This document shows, one piece after another, positions 17,582 to 26,100 of a stretch of DNA of 40,457 nt. The first letter of the stretch is position 1, and the number at the start of each line of letters is the position of its first letter. The notes below the pieces were generated by a model. That model was not told the DNA's origin, did not search any database, and saw nothing but the letters and a program-made list of their open reading frames with translations. The stretch comes from Pseudomonadota bacterium (GTDB lineage: Bacteria > Bdellovibrionota > Bacteriovoracia > Bacteriovoracales > Bacteriovoracaceae). The translations under genes and the position numbers were made by a program. The stretch lies in contig JAIYDC010000028.1 of the NCBI GenBank assembly GCA_027487685.1, forward strand, positions 1 through 40,457. The letters run 5' to 3'.

Positions 17582-20500
17582 CTATTGCTGCTGTTGCTGT
17601 TGCGTCTGGTTGTAGCTGTTCCCAAGAGAGATCGTCGACAGGATCGGCCGTAGGGTAATCGACCGGTTAAGGTCGAGTTTCCGGGCGAAGCTTACACCAT
17701 AGAACTGATGGTTTCCGATTGCTGTCAAGGCCTCGTAGTCGGGACGGGCCTTGCGGATGGCGCGCTTGATCTTGGTCTCATTAAGTTTGATCTGTCTTCG
17801 GTTCGCCGAAGGAAGAGCAGAGCGGATCTCATCCCAACCGATCTCCAGGCCCAACTCCTTGGCGAAGGTGATGTTCTTGGCGTTCTCCAGTGCGGGAATA
17901 ACTTCCTGGAGTGCTTTGACCTTGACCTGGTTTGAGTTTGGCATCATGTAGCCAAAAAGCGAGCCATACTTGTCGAGGACGGCATCATAGTCTTCGCGGG
18001 AAGAATTGATGCCTGTGCGGATCTCAGTGATAAGGTCCGTTAAGAAATAGGGGACAATCCGATCGGCAAGACCATAGAGCGGCTGCCGCTCGACGGAGAT
18101 ATCCACGTTAAGGCCTTCAAGGCTGGCCGCGGAGACCCCGAGGAAGTTACCGTAGAAGTTCAGGAAGTACGCCTGGGCAATGGCGCCGTCTGAAAGGGCC
18201 TTGGCCTCCATCTTTGTCGTCTCTTCGATTTGATGATAATGGATGACCTCGTGGCCCGCGGTATAGATCTGTGTTAACGGATCAAGCTCTTTCCTGATCC
18301 AGATGAAAATGTCTGAATCAGAGAAAAGGCCGTGGGACTTTCGCTTCTTGGCAAAACACTCGCCGGCGTCCTCACGCGCAGATAGATGCGCTTCCCGGAT
18401 CTTTTTGGTTGAGAGGATTGAAATTTTGTTCGGTGTCAATTCATTGGTGAAGATCTCCTCGAGGGCGAGGCCTTGTTTCTTAGCAAACTGCTCGAGGTTA
18501 TACATAGCATAGGGCATGGCCGGCATGAGTTCGATCAGGTCTTTCACTCCGACCCGGCGAGAGTTCATGATTTCTGTCATGCGGGCAAGGAATGGGAACT
18601 CCTGGAAGTGAGCAGCGCGCTTTTGAGCGATGAAGGCCTCCCGGTCTCGGACCGGGAGTTTCTTGGCCTCTCCATCGACGGCGAGCCATGCCGCACGGGC
18701 CGCCCGAACATGGGATGGAATATAGTCCGATTCGGTCAGAAGCTCGCCGGTGGCGAACTCCCGCTGAGAGGCATTTGCAAAGCCCGTCGCCTTGGTAAGT
18801 GAGGCCTCCGAGAGGCCGAAGGTTTCAAACTTCAACTCCGGGTGGACCGCCTCTGGCGAGAAAAGCTTGGCAAACTCAATCGCTTTCTCAGAGTTCTGGA
18901 GGCGCTCCCGGACTGTAGACATAAACGCTTCAATGAGCTTCATCATGTTGCTGGCCGTTTTACCGGCGATGGATTCACGGCGGAACGAGGCTTCGATGGA
19001 ACTCCGAAGCACTGAGAGAAGAGCGTTGAATTCCTTTTGGAGCTTAACGTCTTCACCGGCACGGTCAATGAGTGCGGCCCTGAGGTCACGCAGGATCTTC
19101 CTATCATGCTTGCGATGTTCGGTAGTGTAGTTTTGGTAAACGATGTCTTGATCTAGGACCAGGAGCTCGTCCATCAGGTCGCGGAAATCCTTTGAGAGTC
19201 TGTTTTTTCCTTCGAGCTTGGCCAGCATTTGAACCAGCCGAAGCTGATTTGTGTTTATTTTTTCGAAGTAGGCAGAGATCTCGGTCTTCGCTTGCTTAGT
19301 CTCGAGGACGTCGATCACTTTGTAGATCGGCTCAATTGCACGCGGATTCAAAAACGAGAGGACTTCCCGGCATTGAGTCTTAAGTGAAAGAGTTAAGCCG
19401 AGGAGGGTATAGCTATCGGCGGTGCCATTCTTCAGGTGATTGTACATCTCCGAGGCAAGGCGGCCTACCTGAATCAGTTGGGCAGCGACGAACATTGGAA
19501 GGTGCGTCTGAAGAGGAACCGGGGCTTTGGGACGGATGAACTCTGCCGCACTCACGGCCTCAGGTGAACCCACGTCGTCGACCACGACGAACGGGGCGTA
19601 GCCGCCGCCTTTAGACGTATTGACGATCGAACTCATCGGTCCTTTCTCTTCCGGAGCGTATCGGACCAGAGCATTGTGAGTCATCTTCGGAAGTGCTTTT
19701 GCTCCGCCACCGTAAAAGACCCAAAGGCGAATATCGGCCGCGAGGTTAGCAAAACGTGATCCTTGCTTGTCCTTCATGGCCACAGGGATCCGCGCGATTT
19801 TAACGAGTTTTTGATAAGCGTAATGACCAGGGTTTTTCCGTATCATCTCCATCACGTCTTTCTTCTGGTTCTCGGAGAGAGTCTTCATGATGTAGATTCC
19901 GGATCCGCCGGAAAGATTCGGCGCTTTGATGACCCAATCTTCCATGTTCTTTTCGATGATTTTGACAGACTCGGCCTTTGGCGGAAGTGTATCCGGAGGA
20001 GTGATCTTGGGCCCATTGGTCTGTAGACCGAGCTCCCGCAGCTTCGGTGCGAAGAATTTCGGCGCGTAGGTGGTGAGGGCCGCCAAAATGATTTTGTTGT
20101 CGAGGATGCGGTTAAGGCCACCCATATAGATGCGCTTGCCGATGATGGCCTCCAGAAGACCTGGCACGGCGTAGTCGCTCTGGAGTGGGATGGGGTCTCC
20201 ATTCACGTCGAGAACTAGCGGAGCTTCTCCTTCCTGCCCGAGCTTGAGTGAATCCCGCAGGAAAATCGGCTCGTTCGTATCGGGATCCCGAAGGAAGATA
20301 CCTTTATCGATATCAAAAAGAGCAGAGTCGGCATTAATCCGAGAGTAGATGGCAGTGACAATCGGGTTTGAGCCGTTGATTGTACGCAGGCGGATGTAAC
20401 CCTTTTCATCTTGAAAGAGTTGGACCGGATCTGCGTAAACCAGACCCGAGTAGGCGGCAAGATTATGAATTTCCGGAGCGGCACCATTCATTCCCCCCGG

Positions 20501-21346
20501 TGGGAGTATGACCTGGATCCCGTCCTTGATGCTGGTCCAGTCCTCTCCAAGAGAGCGGTAGGTTTCGGCCAGCACAGAAAAGTGATCGTTCGGGAGTAGC
20601 CGACCTAAACTCTCGAGGACTTCAGGATTCTGCTCGTAGTGGCCCTCAAGCACGTTCATGTTGTTTGAGGCGCCGCTTGGTGCGCCGGCGTTAAGCTCAA
20701 GGATTCTGAACGGGAGCTGAGAAGGAAGCTTTTCGAATTTCTTGGATTTCAGGATCTTCTCGAAATTCTTCGATTGCTCAACATAGTCTTCGATCAATAC
20801 GAGGTCGAGTCCAACATTATCAAAGAAGGGATACTTCTTCATGTTCGGGTGATGGAGTTGAGGGAAGTAGTTTGGCGAATCGATGATGGCCTGGATAAAG
20901 ATATTCCGGATTTCCAACGGCAGAGATTTAACAAATGGTGAGTCTTTGACGGATTTGGCACCGTAGATATCCTGGATCACACAGCGGAGGGAGACGATGA
21001 GAGCTTGCGCTGCTTTTTCGATGGTATTAAAGACTGATTTCTGGAGGGGGACTATAGTCGTTGTGCATGGGACAGTGAAGATCTTATAGTTACCTTCTGA
21101 ATCAGACTTCTGAAACGTCAGGTCCCGTTTGCGGATGAACTTGGTAAGATTTTGCGACTCTTTAAGATGAACGGCGACCTCCCGTGAGAGAAGGTTTTTC
21201 ACTAGCCCACGAGAGTGGCTGTATGGCGCCCGTTTCCTTCGGGAGGAAAAGATATAGTTGGCGACATCGACTTTAACTGATCCGATGAAACCCTGGTTGG
21301 GGTTGTACGGACTGAGCTTCTTTCGAGCGTTTTTAACTTTAATCAC
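17582..21346 (-). CDS. circularly permuted ATP-grasp ligase fused to helical region and HExxH peptidase-like region
   Basis: A 1254-residue cytoplasmic protein. Residues about 130-600 match the circularly permuted ATP-grasp family (COG2308 type): ELNAGAPSGASNN (217-229), WVIKAPNLSGGSG (471-483, glycine-rich nucleotide loop), DIRLWVFYGG (538-547) and SSIVNTSKGGGYAP (572-585, the family VNSSxGGGSKD block). Such enzymes use ATP to form peptide or amide bonds. Residues about 610-850 are all helical and may be an alpha-E domain, the usual partner of these ligases. Near 1020-1070 lies LDPLTQIYTAGHEVIHYHQIEE with HExxH (1032-1036) and downstream acidic residues, as in a zinc peptidase. The protein ends in six Gln. 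GTG start at 21346 with GGAGAGG five bases upstream. It leads an operon with a membrane protein and an outer-membrane barrel. Confidence 0.8.
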   Translation of the reverse strand: MIKVKNARKKLSPYNPNQGFIGSVKVDVANYIFSSRRKRAPYSHSRGLVKNLLSREVAVHLKESQNLTKFIRKRDLTFQKSDSEGNYKIFTVPCTTTIVPLQKSVFNTIEKAAQALIVSLRCVIQDIYGAKSVKDSPFVKSLPLEIRNIFIQAIIDSPNYFPQLHHPNMKKYPFFDNVGLDLVLIEDYVEQSKNFEKILKSKKFEKLPSQLPFRILELNAGAPSGASNNMNVLEGHYEQNPEVLESLGRLLPNDHFSVLAETYRSLGEDWTSIKDGIQVILPPGGMNGAAPEIHNLAAYSGLVYADPVQLFQDEKGYIRLRTINGSNPIVTAIYSRINADSALFDIDKGIFLRDPDTNEPIFLRDSLKLGQEGEAPLVLDVNGDPIPLQSDYAVPGLLEAIIGKRIYMGGLNRILDNKIILAALTTYAPKFFAPKLRELGLQTNGPKITPPDTLPPKAESVKIIEKNMEDWVIKAPNLSGGSGIYIMKTLSENQKKDVMEMIRKNPGHYAYQKLVKIARIPVAMKDKQGSRFANLAADIRLWVFYGGGAKALPKMTHNALVRYAPEEKGPMSSIVNTSKGGGYAPFVVVDDVGSPEAVSAAEFIRPKAPVPLQTHLPMFVAAQLIQVGRLASEMYNHLKNGTADSYTLLGLTLSLKTQCREVLSFLNPRAIEPIYKVIDVLETKQAKTEISAYFEKINTNQLRLVQMLAKLEGKNRLSKDFRDLMDELLVLDQDIVYQNYTTEHRKHDRKILRDLRAALIDRAGEDVKLQKEFNALLSVLRSSIEASFRRESIAGKTASNMMKLIEAFMSTVRERLQNSEKAIEFAKLFSPEAVHPELKFETFGLSEASLTKATGFANASQREFATGELLTESDYIPSHVRAARAAWLAVDGEAKKLPVRDREAFIAQKRAAHFQEFPFLARMTEIMNSRRVGVKDLIELMPAMPYAMYNLEQFAKKQGLALEEIFTNELTPNKISILSTKKIREAHLSAREDAGECFAKKRKSHGLFSDSDIFIWIRKELDPLTQIYTAGHEVIHYHQIEETTKMEAKALSDGAIAQAYFLNFYGNFLGVSAASLEGLNVDISVERQPLYGLADRIVPYFLTDLITEIRTGINSSREDYDAVLDKYGSLFGYMMPNSNQVKVKALQEVIPALENAKNITFAKELGLEIGWDEIRSALPSANRRQIKLNETKIKRAIRKARPDYEALTAIGNHQFYGVSFARKLDLNRSITLRPILSTISLGNSYNQTQQQQQQ

Positions 21347-21674
21347 TTTGACCTCTCCGGAATGTAAGCGAGCGAATGAATTTCCAAATTAAGGGAAGTG
21401 TAACCAAATGAGCAGTGCGCTGCATTAACAACCCCCGTAGTGAGTAATAACTACACGAGTGGTTGGCAAATCATGTCTTTTGAATTCCAAAACCCCAGTC
21501 CGGCAGATGCAAATCTGGTGACAGAGGAAGAGGAGCCTTAATTTAGATACTTATGTGAATTGATGCGCTTGCAATGAGGACATATGTCTAGAGTTTGGGC
21601 AATTTGGTACAAGAAGCAACTTACCAATTTTATTGATTTTTTTATTGAGTTTAAACCCACTGACCTGCTCTAAA
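21347..21674. other. 328-base intergenic region between the ATP-grasp operon and the histidine kinase gene
   Basis: AT-richer than its surroundings. It must hold the minus-strand promoter of the ATP-grasp gene, but I see no convincing -35/-10 pair. It also contains a short plus-strand reading frame (21473-21541), listed separately, and T/A-rich runs near 21631-21655 just past the kinase stop codon without a clear hairpin. A weak GTAGT/ACTAC inverted repeat lies near 21437-21455. Confidence 0.4.
21473..21541 (+). CDS. possible 22-residue acidic peptide, divergent from the ATP-grasp gene
   Basis: The frame reads MSFEFQNPSP and ends TEEEEP before TAA. The strongly acidic C terminus is of interest because ATP-grasp ligases often act on acidic peptides or add acidic residues. 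Against it: there is no good ribosome site (TGGTTGGCAAATC precedes the ATG), the frame is very short, and it is on the strand opposite to the operon. This may be chance. Confidence 0.15.
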   Translation: MSFEFQNPSPADANLVTEEEEP

Positions 21675-23111
21675 TTAAGAGCCATTTGCAGGAAACTTGA
21701 CCCTGAACAAGCTCCCCCTGGGTTGGAGATTCTCATGTCGTATGGTCGCGTTATGGATCTGTGCGATCTTAGCAGCAATGGATAGCCCAATTCCGCTCCC
21801 AGGGATCTGGCCTGTGCCGCGCCGGAACCGAGTCCCCACGATCTCTATAAAAGTATCGCCTGGTAGACCCGGACCCTCGTCCTTTATGCATACCTCTGTC
21901 TGACCTTGCGCCCGTTTAATGGCAATCTCAACGATGCTTTCATCCGGCGAGTACTTGATGGCGTTATCAAGCAGGTTTTCAAACACCGCATCCAAAAGTT
22001 GGCGCTCCGCCGGCACCTCGAGTTCCCCAGGGCCCAAGGCCTCATCTATATTGAAACGAATCGTTGTCCGCTTTTCCCGCGCCTTGGCCTGAAGCCGTGC
22101 TGACGTTGTCAGGAGGAGGTCATCGAGGCGAACCGGGTGGAAGATGACTGGGACAACGTCGGCCGAAACGCGAGAAACAAGGAGCATGTTCTTGACGAGC
22201 TCGATCAGCCGTTGAAGCTCCTCACGAAGGGAGAGGTGAAATCGCTTGATCTCTTGAGGTGAGCGTTCTTTGGCCTCCAGGACGTCAAGTTCACCCTTGA
22301 TGATGGCCAGGGGAGTGTTCAGTTGGTGGCTGGCGTTAGCAACAAAGTTCTCCTGAGCTTCGAAGGCCGTCTCGAGGCGCGCCAGAAGACTATTAAGCGT
22401 ATTAGTGAGTTCCTCTACTTCATCTCCCGTATCCACCATCGGAAGACGCAGGGAGAGATTCTGGGCCGCAATAGAGTTGGCGGTGTTACTTAATTGGCGG
22501 ATCGGCGCTAGGGCGTTTCCGGTGATCATAAATGAAATAAAGCTAGAACCCAGGATCATGATCGGGATCATGAAGACCGTTACCAGTAGATGATTCTTCT
22601 CTCGATCGAGGACTGAGTCAAAGGAGGTCGCTACTTGGAGGATCGCGGCTTTCCCCTGAATATTTGTGATCTTCATGTTCACGCCACGGTAGTTTACACC
22701 ATCACTTTCGAACGTTAGCAGACGGTGAGTATAATCCTGCTTGAGAGGAAGCTCCGGATCATAGGGAATCATCAGAAGGGGTGCTCCGGGGGCCCGCATG
22801 ATAACCTTTCCGGAAATGTCCCGGATGGCGTAGCGGGTTTGCTTAAGGATAAAGGGAAAGACTTTTTCAACCTCTGAGCGAGGCACCTCAATAGTCATCC
22901 CGGCCCCGGCCTTATCCACAGTGAGATGATCTGAAAGGTCGATGGCCAGGTTGATAAGATTTGAATCAAAATCGGCGCGTCCTGAATCAAAGTATTCTTT
23001 GGTGATGACATAGGAGAATACAACCAGGACCAGCCCGAAGAGGGTCGCGTAGACCAGAGTAAGGCGGAAGCGAATCCCTTTAAGGTGCTTATTCCAGCTT
23101 GTTGAGGACAT
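21675..23111 (-). CDS. sensor histidine kinase, OmpR-partner type
   Basis: A 478-residue inner-membrane kinase. It has a first membrane helix (about 14-36), a periplasmic sensor region (about 37-170), a second helix (VTVFMIPIMILGSSFISFMI), then a HAMP linker (APIRQLSNTANSIA). The dimerisation domain carries the phospho-acceptor His in ANASHQLNTPLAII, and the ATPase domain has the N box (DAVFENLLDNAIKYS), G1 (IKDEGPGLPGD) and G2 (GSGIGLSIAAKI) motifs. All catalytic motifs are intact. It overlaps the end of the response regulator gene by 23 bases and is co-transcribed with it. The stimulus is unknown. Confidence 0.95.
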   Translation of the reverse strand: MSSTSWNKHLKGIRFRLTLVYATLFGLVLVVFSYVITKEYFDSGRADFDSNLINLAIDLSDHLTVDKAGAGMTIEVPRSEVEKVFPFILKQTRYAIRDISGKVIMRAPGAPLLMIPYDPELPLKQDYTHRLLTFESDGVNYRGVNMKITNIQGKAAILQVATSFDSVLDREKNHLLVTVFMIPIMILGSSFISFMITGNALAPIRQLSNTANSIAAQNLSLRLPMVDTGDEVEELTNTLNSLLARLETAFEAQENFVANASHQLNTPLAIIKGELDVLEAKERSPQEIKRFHLSLREELQRLIELVKNMLLVSRVSADVVPVIFHPVRLDDLLLTTSARLQAKAREKRTTIRFNIDEALGPGELEVPAERQLLDAVFENLLDNAIKYSPDESIVEIAIKRAQGQTEVCIKDEGPGLPGDTFIEIVGTRFRRGTGQIPGSGIGLSIAAKIAQIHNATIRHENLQPRGSLFRVKFPANGS

Positions 23112-23763
23112 AGCCCTGGCCCACCACAGTCTTCAGGATTTTCTTTGGGAAAGGGACATCTATTTTTTTCCGGAGGTGGTTAACGTAGACGTCGATTACG
23201 TTTGAGTCTGGGTCGAAATCCGTCCCCCAGACCTGACGAGCGATTGCGTTTCGATCAAGCACTCGGTCCACGTTCCGGAGAAAGATCTCCAGAAGGGTAA
23301 ACTCCTTGGTTGTGAGATCAATGCGGATCCCTTCTCTTGTCACCCAGCGGCCTATAAGGTCCATAGTCACTTCACCGTTCTTGAGTTGGGCCTTGTCGTC
23401 GACTTTTCGGCGAAAAAGTGCCCGTACTCTGGCGAGAAGCTCTTCGAATTCGAAGGGCTTGGTCAGATAGTCATCGGCACCAGCGTCCAGACCCTGGATT
23501 TTGTCTTTGGTCGTTGAAAGGGCGGTGAGCATGAGGATGAACCCTCGATGACCCCCGATTCGGAGTTCTTTGGCGAAGTCCACTCCACTTTGGTCGGGGA
23601 GCATCACATCAAGAATCATCAGATCGAAGCGCTGAGTCTTCATGAGCTCCCGGGCCAACGCTGGGGACTCGGCCGTCTCAACCTGATAGCCCTCTTCACG
23701 GAGACCTTGTTGTATAAGTGCGGCGACTTTTTTTTCGTCTTCGACGACAAGGATATTAACCAT
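23089..23763 (-). CDS. OmpR/PhoB-family response regulator
   Basis: A 224-residue two-domain regulator. The receiver domain starts NILVVEDEKKVAALI, with the phospho-acceptor Asp in LMILDVMLPDQSG, the conserved Thr/Ser position (MLTALST) and Lys in DYLTKPFEFEELL. The winged-helix DNA-binding domain ends with NVIDVYVNHLRKKID and the wing segment KTVVGQGYVL. The start is ATG 23763 (MVNILVVED) with CGAGG upstream; an upstream extension lacks homology. It is the first gene of a two-gene operon with the histidine kinase, and its 220-base upstream region is shared with the divergent LysR-type gene. Confidence 0.95.
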   Translation of the reverse strand: MVNILVVEDEKKVAALIQQGLREEGYQVETAESPALARELMKTQRFDLMILDVMLPDQSGVDFAKELRIGGHRGFILMLTALSTTKDKIQGLDAGADDYLTKPFEFEELLARVRALFRRKVDDKAQLKNGEVTMDLIGRWVTREGIRIDLTTKEFTLLEIFLRNVDRVLDRNAIARQVWGTDFDPDSNVIDVYVNHLRKKIDVPFPKKILKTVVGQGYVLNKLE

Positions 23764-23884
23764 ACTAACCTCGCTGATGAAATCACACTTAAAATTAAGT
23801 TTTAGGAGTTTCCGTGTCAACGCCTATTGCTCTGAAGCTCCACTACAGGGAGCAAGTTAAATTTCATTCCTTTGCTTCAAAAAA

Positions 23885-23932
23885 GATCGATCATTTAATG
23901 TTATTGATCGAATACTCATTATCGATTTATTA
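23885..23932. promoter_or_regulatory. cluster of ATCGAT-type palindromes in the divergent regulator region
   Basis: Three related motifs lie close together: GATCGATC (23885-23892), TATTGATCGAATA (23902-23914, near-palindromic) and TTATCGATTTA (around 23919-23929). They lie just upstream of a candidate -10 TACTAT (23950-23955) for the LysR-type gene, where LysR regulators usually bind to control themselves and a divergent gene. Binding is inferred. Confidence 0.35.
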
Positions 23933-23983
23933 GAATAATGTTTTTAGCATACTATAGGTTAGACGCTAACAAAGGATTTCTCG

Positions 23984-24871
23984 ATGACCAAATGGATCAA
24001 TTATCACCACCTTTTCTACTTCAAGACCATCGCCGAGCTGGGGAGCATTTCTAAGGCCGCAGAGAAACTTCTTCTGGGTCAACCGACTCTCAGTGCCCAG
24101 CTTAAGCAATTCGAAGAAAACCTTGGGGTTCAGCTGTTCGAGCGGCAGCACAAGAGGCTTATCTTAACCGAGCATGGGAAAATCGCCTTAGAATATGGCA
24201 AAAACATTTTTAGCCTCGGCGACGAAATGTATGAGGCGCTCCATGACCGGATGCGGCCTTCGAAGATGAATATTTCTATTGGCGCTCTCGACAGTATCCC
24301 CAAACAGGTCATGCTCCAGCTGACACAGACGGCACTTAAGGTCGCGCCCTGTAAGATTACCCTGATCGAAGGGAAGTTCGACGATCTTATCCGGGAAATT
24401 CGAGCCCACAAGGTGGACATCGCGGTCACCAATTTCTTCCCGCGCAGCGAGGCCACCAAAGGCCTCTTTCACCGCTCTCTCTCAAAGCGTCCCGTCTCCA
24501 TCTATGGTGCGCCTCGGTTCCTTAACCTTGCTAAAAAATTTCCGGAGTCTCTGGAGGGACAGCCCTTCGTTCTCCCGACCTTCGAGAGTCAGTTGCGCTA
24601 CGACATCGAGCACTGGCTCAAGCTCACGGGTCTCAACGTCGACGTGATAGCAGAAACTCAGGATATTGCGCTCAAAAAACTCATGTGCACAGGCCAGCTG
24701 GCAATGATCCCTGCTTCACTACCCACAGTTCAGCGTCAGGTTGAGGCACGGGAGTTGGTGGAGATTGGAAAAGTCCCGGGAGTCTTCGAGGAGTTCTTTC
24801 TCATTACATCCGAGCGAAAGATCTCAAATCCGATCGCCCAGGCACTGATGAAAAACTATGTCATAGCCTAA
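23984..24871 (+). CDS. LysR-family transcriptional regulator, NhaR-like
   Basis: A 295-residue DNA-binding regulator. The N terminus WINYHHLFYFKTIAELGSIS with KAAEKLLLGQPTLSAQLKQFE is the LysR winged helix-turn-helix, and the NYHHLxYF opening is typical of the NhaR subgroup, which responds to sodium and pH. The linker helix follows (LGVQLFERQHKRLILTEHG), then a two-lobe effector domain (MNISIGALDSIPKQVM onward). ATG 23984 with AAAGGA seven bases upstream. It is divergent from the two-component operon. No nhaA antiporter lies in the window, so the target is unknown. Confidence 0.9.
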   Translation: MTKWINYHHLFYFKTIAELGSISKAAEKLLLGQPTLSAQLKQFEENLGVQLFERQHKRLILTEHGKIALEYGKNIFSLGDEMYEALHDRMRPSKMNISIGALDSIPKQVMLQLTQTALKVAPCKITLIEGKFDDLIREIRAHKVDIAVTNFFPRSEATKGLFHRSLSKRPVSIYGAPRFLNLAKKFPESLEGQPFVLPTFESQLRYDIEHWLKLTGLNVDVIAETQDIALKKLMCTGQLAMIPASLPTVQRQVEARELVEIGKVPGVFEEFFLITSERKISNPIAQALMKNYVIA

Positions 24872-25099
24872 GGTGCTTCCGGAAATGCCACCGGGGGATT
24901 TCAAGGACGAAGGTTGAGCTTTTACCGTGCACGCTCCCGACTCGGATAGAGCTGCCGTGAGATTCGATGATTGATTAGAAAAATCTTATCGCCTCTCTTT
25001 GGTCCGCCGAATGGAGGATGTCATTAGAGGAAGTTTTCACTACCCCTTTCATGAGTAGGGAACTATTGAGAGATGATTCGAGAATCCCCAATACTTGGT

Positions 25100-25810
25100 C
25101 TACATATCCATTTGAAAGTTAAATTTTTGGGCCTTTGCTCGGACGAATGGCAAGAGATGCTCCTCAATGGGTAAAACCAATTCTCGCTCTATATTCAGAA
25201 CCCTCCCATCTGTTAAGGCCAGCCTGTAAGTTGCAGCAGCTCCTAAAGTGCCTTTGGGACCTGAGGAATGGCCAGAAATGGTCCAAGATTGTATCTCCCT
25301 CCAATGCACTCGAACATATCGTTCAGCTGGTTGAGGCGAAGGAATTGGTCTATGCAAGATAAGGAGATCAGAAAAAAGAAAACAATCCTCACGTAAGATG
25401 AATTCTTGTCCTTTTGTTTGTAATAAACCTTCCTCAAGCCACATTTTTTGTCGTTGAAAGTGTTTTTTTAAGAACACACTCAGCACGGGTGACATAAACA
25501 GTGGCAATCCGGCAAAAGCAGGTGAAGCGTTTAGTGCAACGCAAATGGGGAATGCTGCCATACACCCTACTACCGAAAAACTGACTCCCGAAATCCAAAC
25601 ATGGCGGTCCATATTTACGACGTTAAAGGACTCTCCAAATTTTGGAATCGAAAGGATGATCTCTTCTTTCGAATCAACCGATTGTGCACGATTGACTTTT
25701 GAAGGATCAAGTTTGCGGTGAGATTGAAGAGAAATGAACTTGAGGTAAATCGAAGTCACAAAAAGTATAACTAAAAAAATGATCCCGGCGCCAACTACGA
25801 TATCGTTCAT
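25100..25810 (-). CDS. small membrane protein of unknown function
   Basis: A 236-residue protein with one N-terminal membrane helix (VVGAGIIFLVILFVTSIYL), a polar stretch, and two more hydrophobic segments at about 70-105 (WISGVSFSVVGCMAAFPICVAL-like and AGLPLFMSPVLSVFL, read separately). A cytoplasmic region of about 120 residues follows (VRVHWREIQSWTI, TYRLALTDGRVLNIE) that looks like a PH-like beta domain: the HWREIQSW / Y-L-DGR pattern recalls bacterial membrane-attached PH domains. That resemblance is weak. It lies alone, convergent with the LysR-type gene. Function unknown. Confidence 0.65.
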   Translation of the reverse strand: MNDIVVGAGIIFLVILFVTSIYLKFISLQSHRKLDPSKVNRAQSVDSKEEIILSIPKFGESFNVVNMDRHVWISGVSFSVVGCMAAFPICVALNASPAFAGLPLFMSPVLSVFLKKHFQRQKMWLEEGLLQTKGQEFILREDCFLFSDLLILHRPIPSPQPAERYVRVHWREIQSWTISGHSSGPKGTLGAAATYRLALTDGRVLNIERELVLPIEEHLLPFVRAKAQKFNFQMDM

Positions 25811-25958
25811 AACAACTCCACACTGAAGGCGTAGCTTACACCCCAGATTGATGAAAGCGGGTCAGTTGACATAACAATGCAGTGTCGCTTCGGGGGAGTG
25901 CGGCACAGGCCTTGGATCGTGTCATTCATGGGGTACAAAGTTCAGGCAGCGTTAAAAA

Positions 25959-26035
25959 TGGTAGCAACGGGCAGAATTGAACTGCCGACCCCAGCGTTAT
26001 GAATGCTGTGCTCTCACCAACTGAGCTACGTTGCC
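25959..26035 (-). tRNA. tRNA-Met(CAT), elongator type
   Basis: A 77-base cloverleaf with encoded CCA. Acceptor GGCAACG/CGTTGCT (one G-T pair at 1-72), discriminator A. D arm GCTC-AGTTGGTGA-GAGC. Anticodon arm CAGCA-TTCATAA-CGCTG, anticodon CAT; the lowest pair (31-39) is an A-C mismatch. T arm GGCAG-TTCAATT-CTGCC. The overall sequence resembles bacterial elongator tRNA-Met more than tRNA-Ile2 or initiator. Confidence 0.9.
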
Positions 26036-26100
26036 CCGACAAAAAAGTAGTGTCATACTAGATTTCCTAATACTGTCCGTCAATATTATTAAATGTTTGT

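Noticed and set aside
25959-26035. Reading the CAT tRNA as tRNA-Ile2, the TilS substrate
   Set aside because: Acceptor, D-arm and variable-loop sequence match elongator tRNA-Met; closeness to tilS alone is not evidence.
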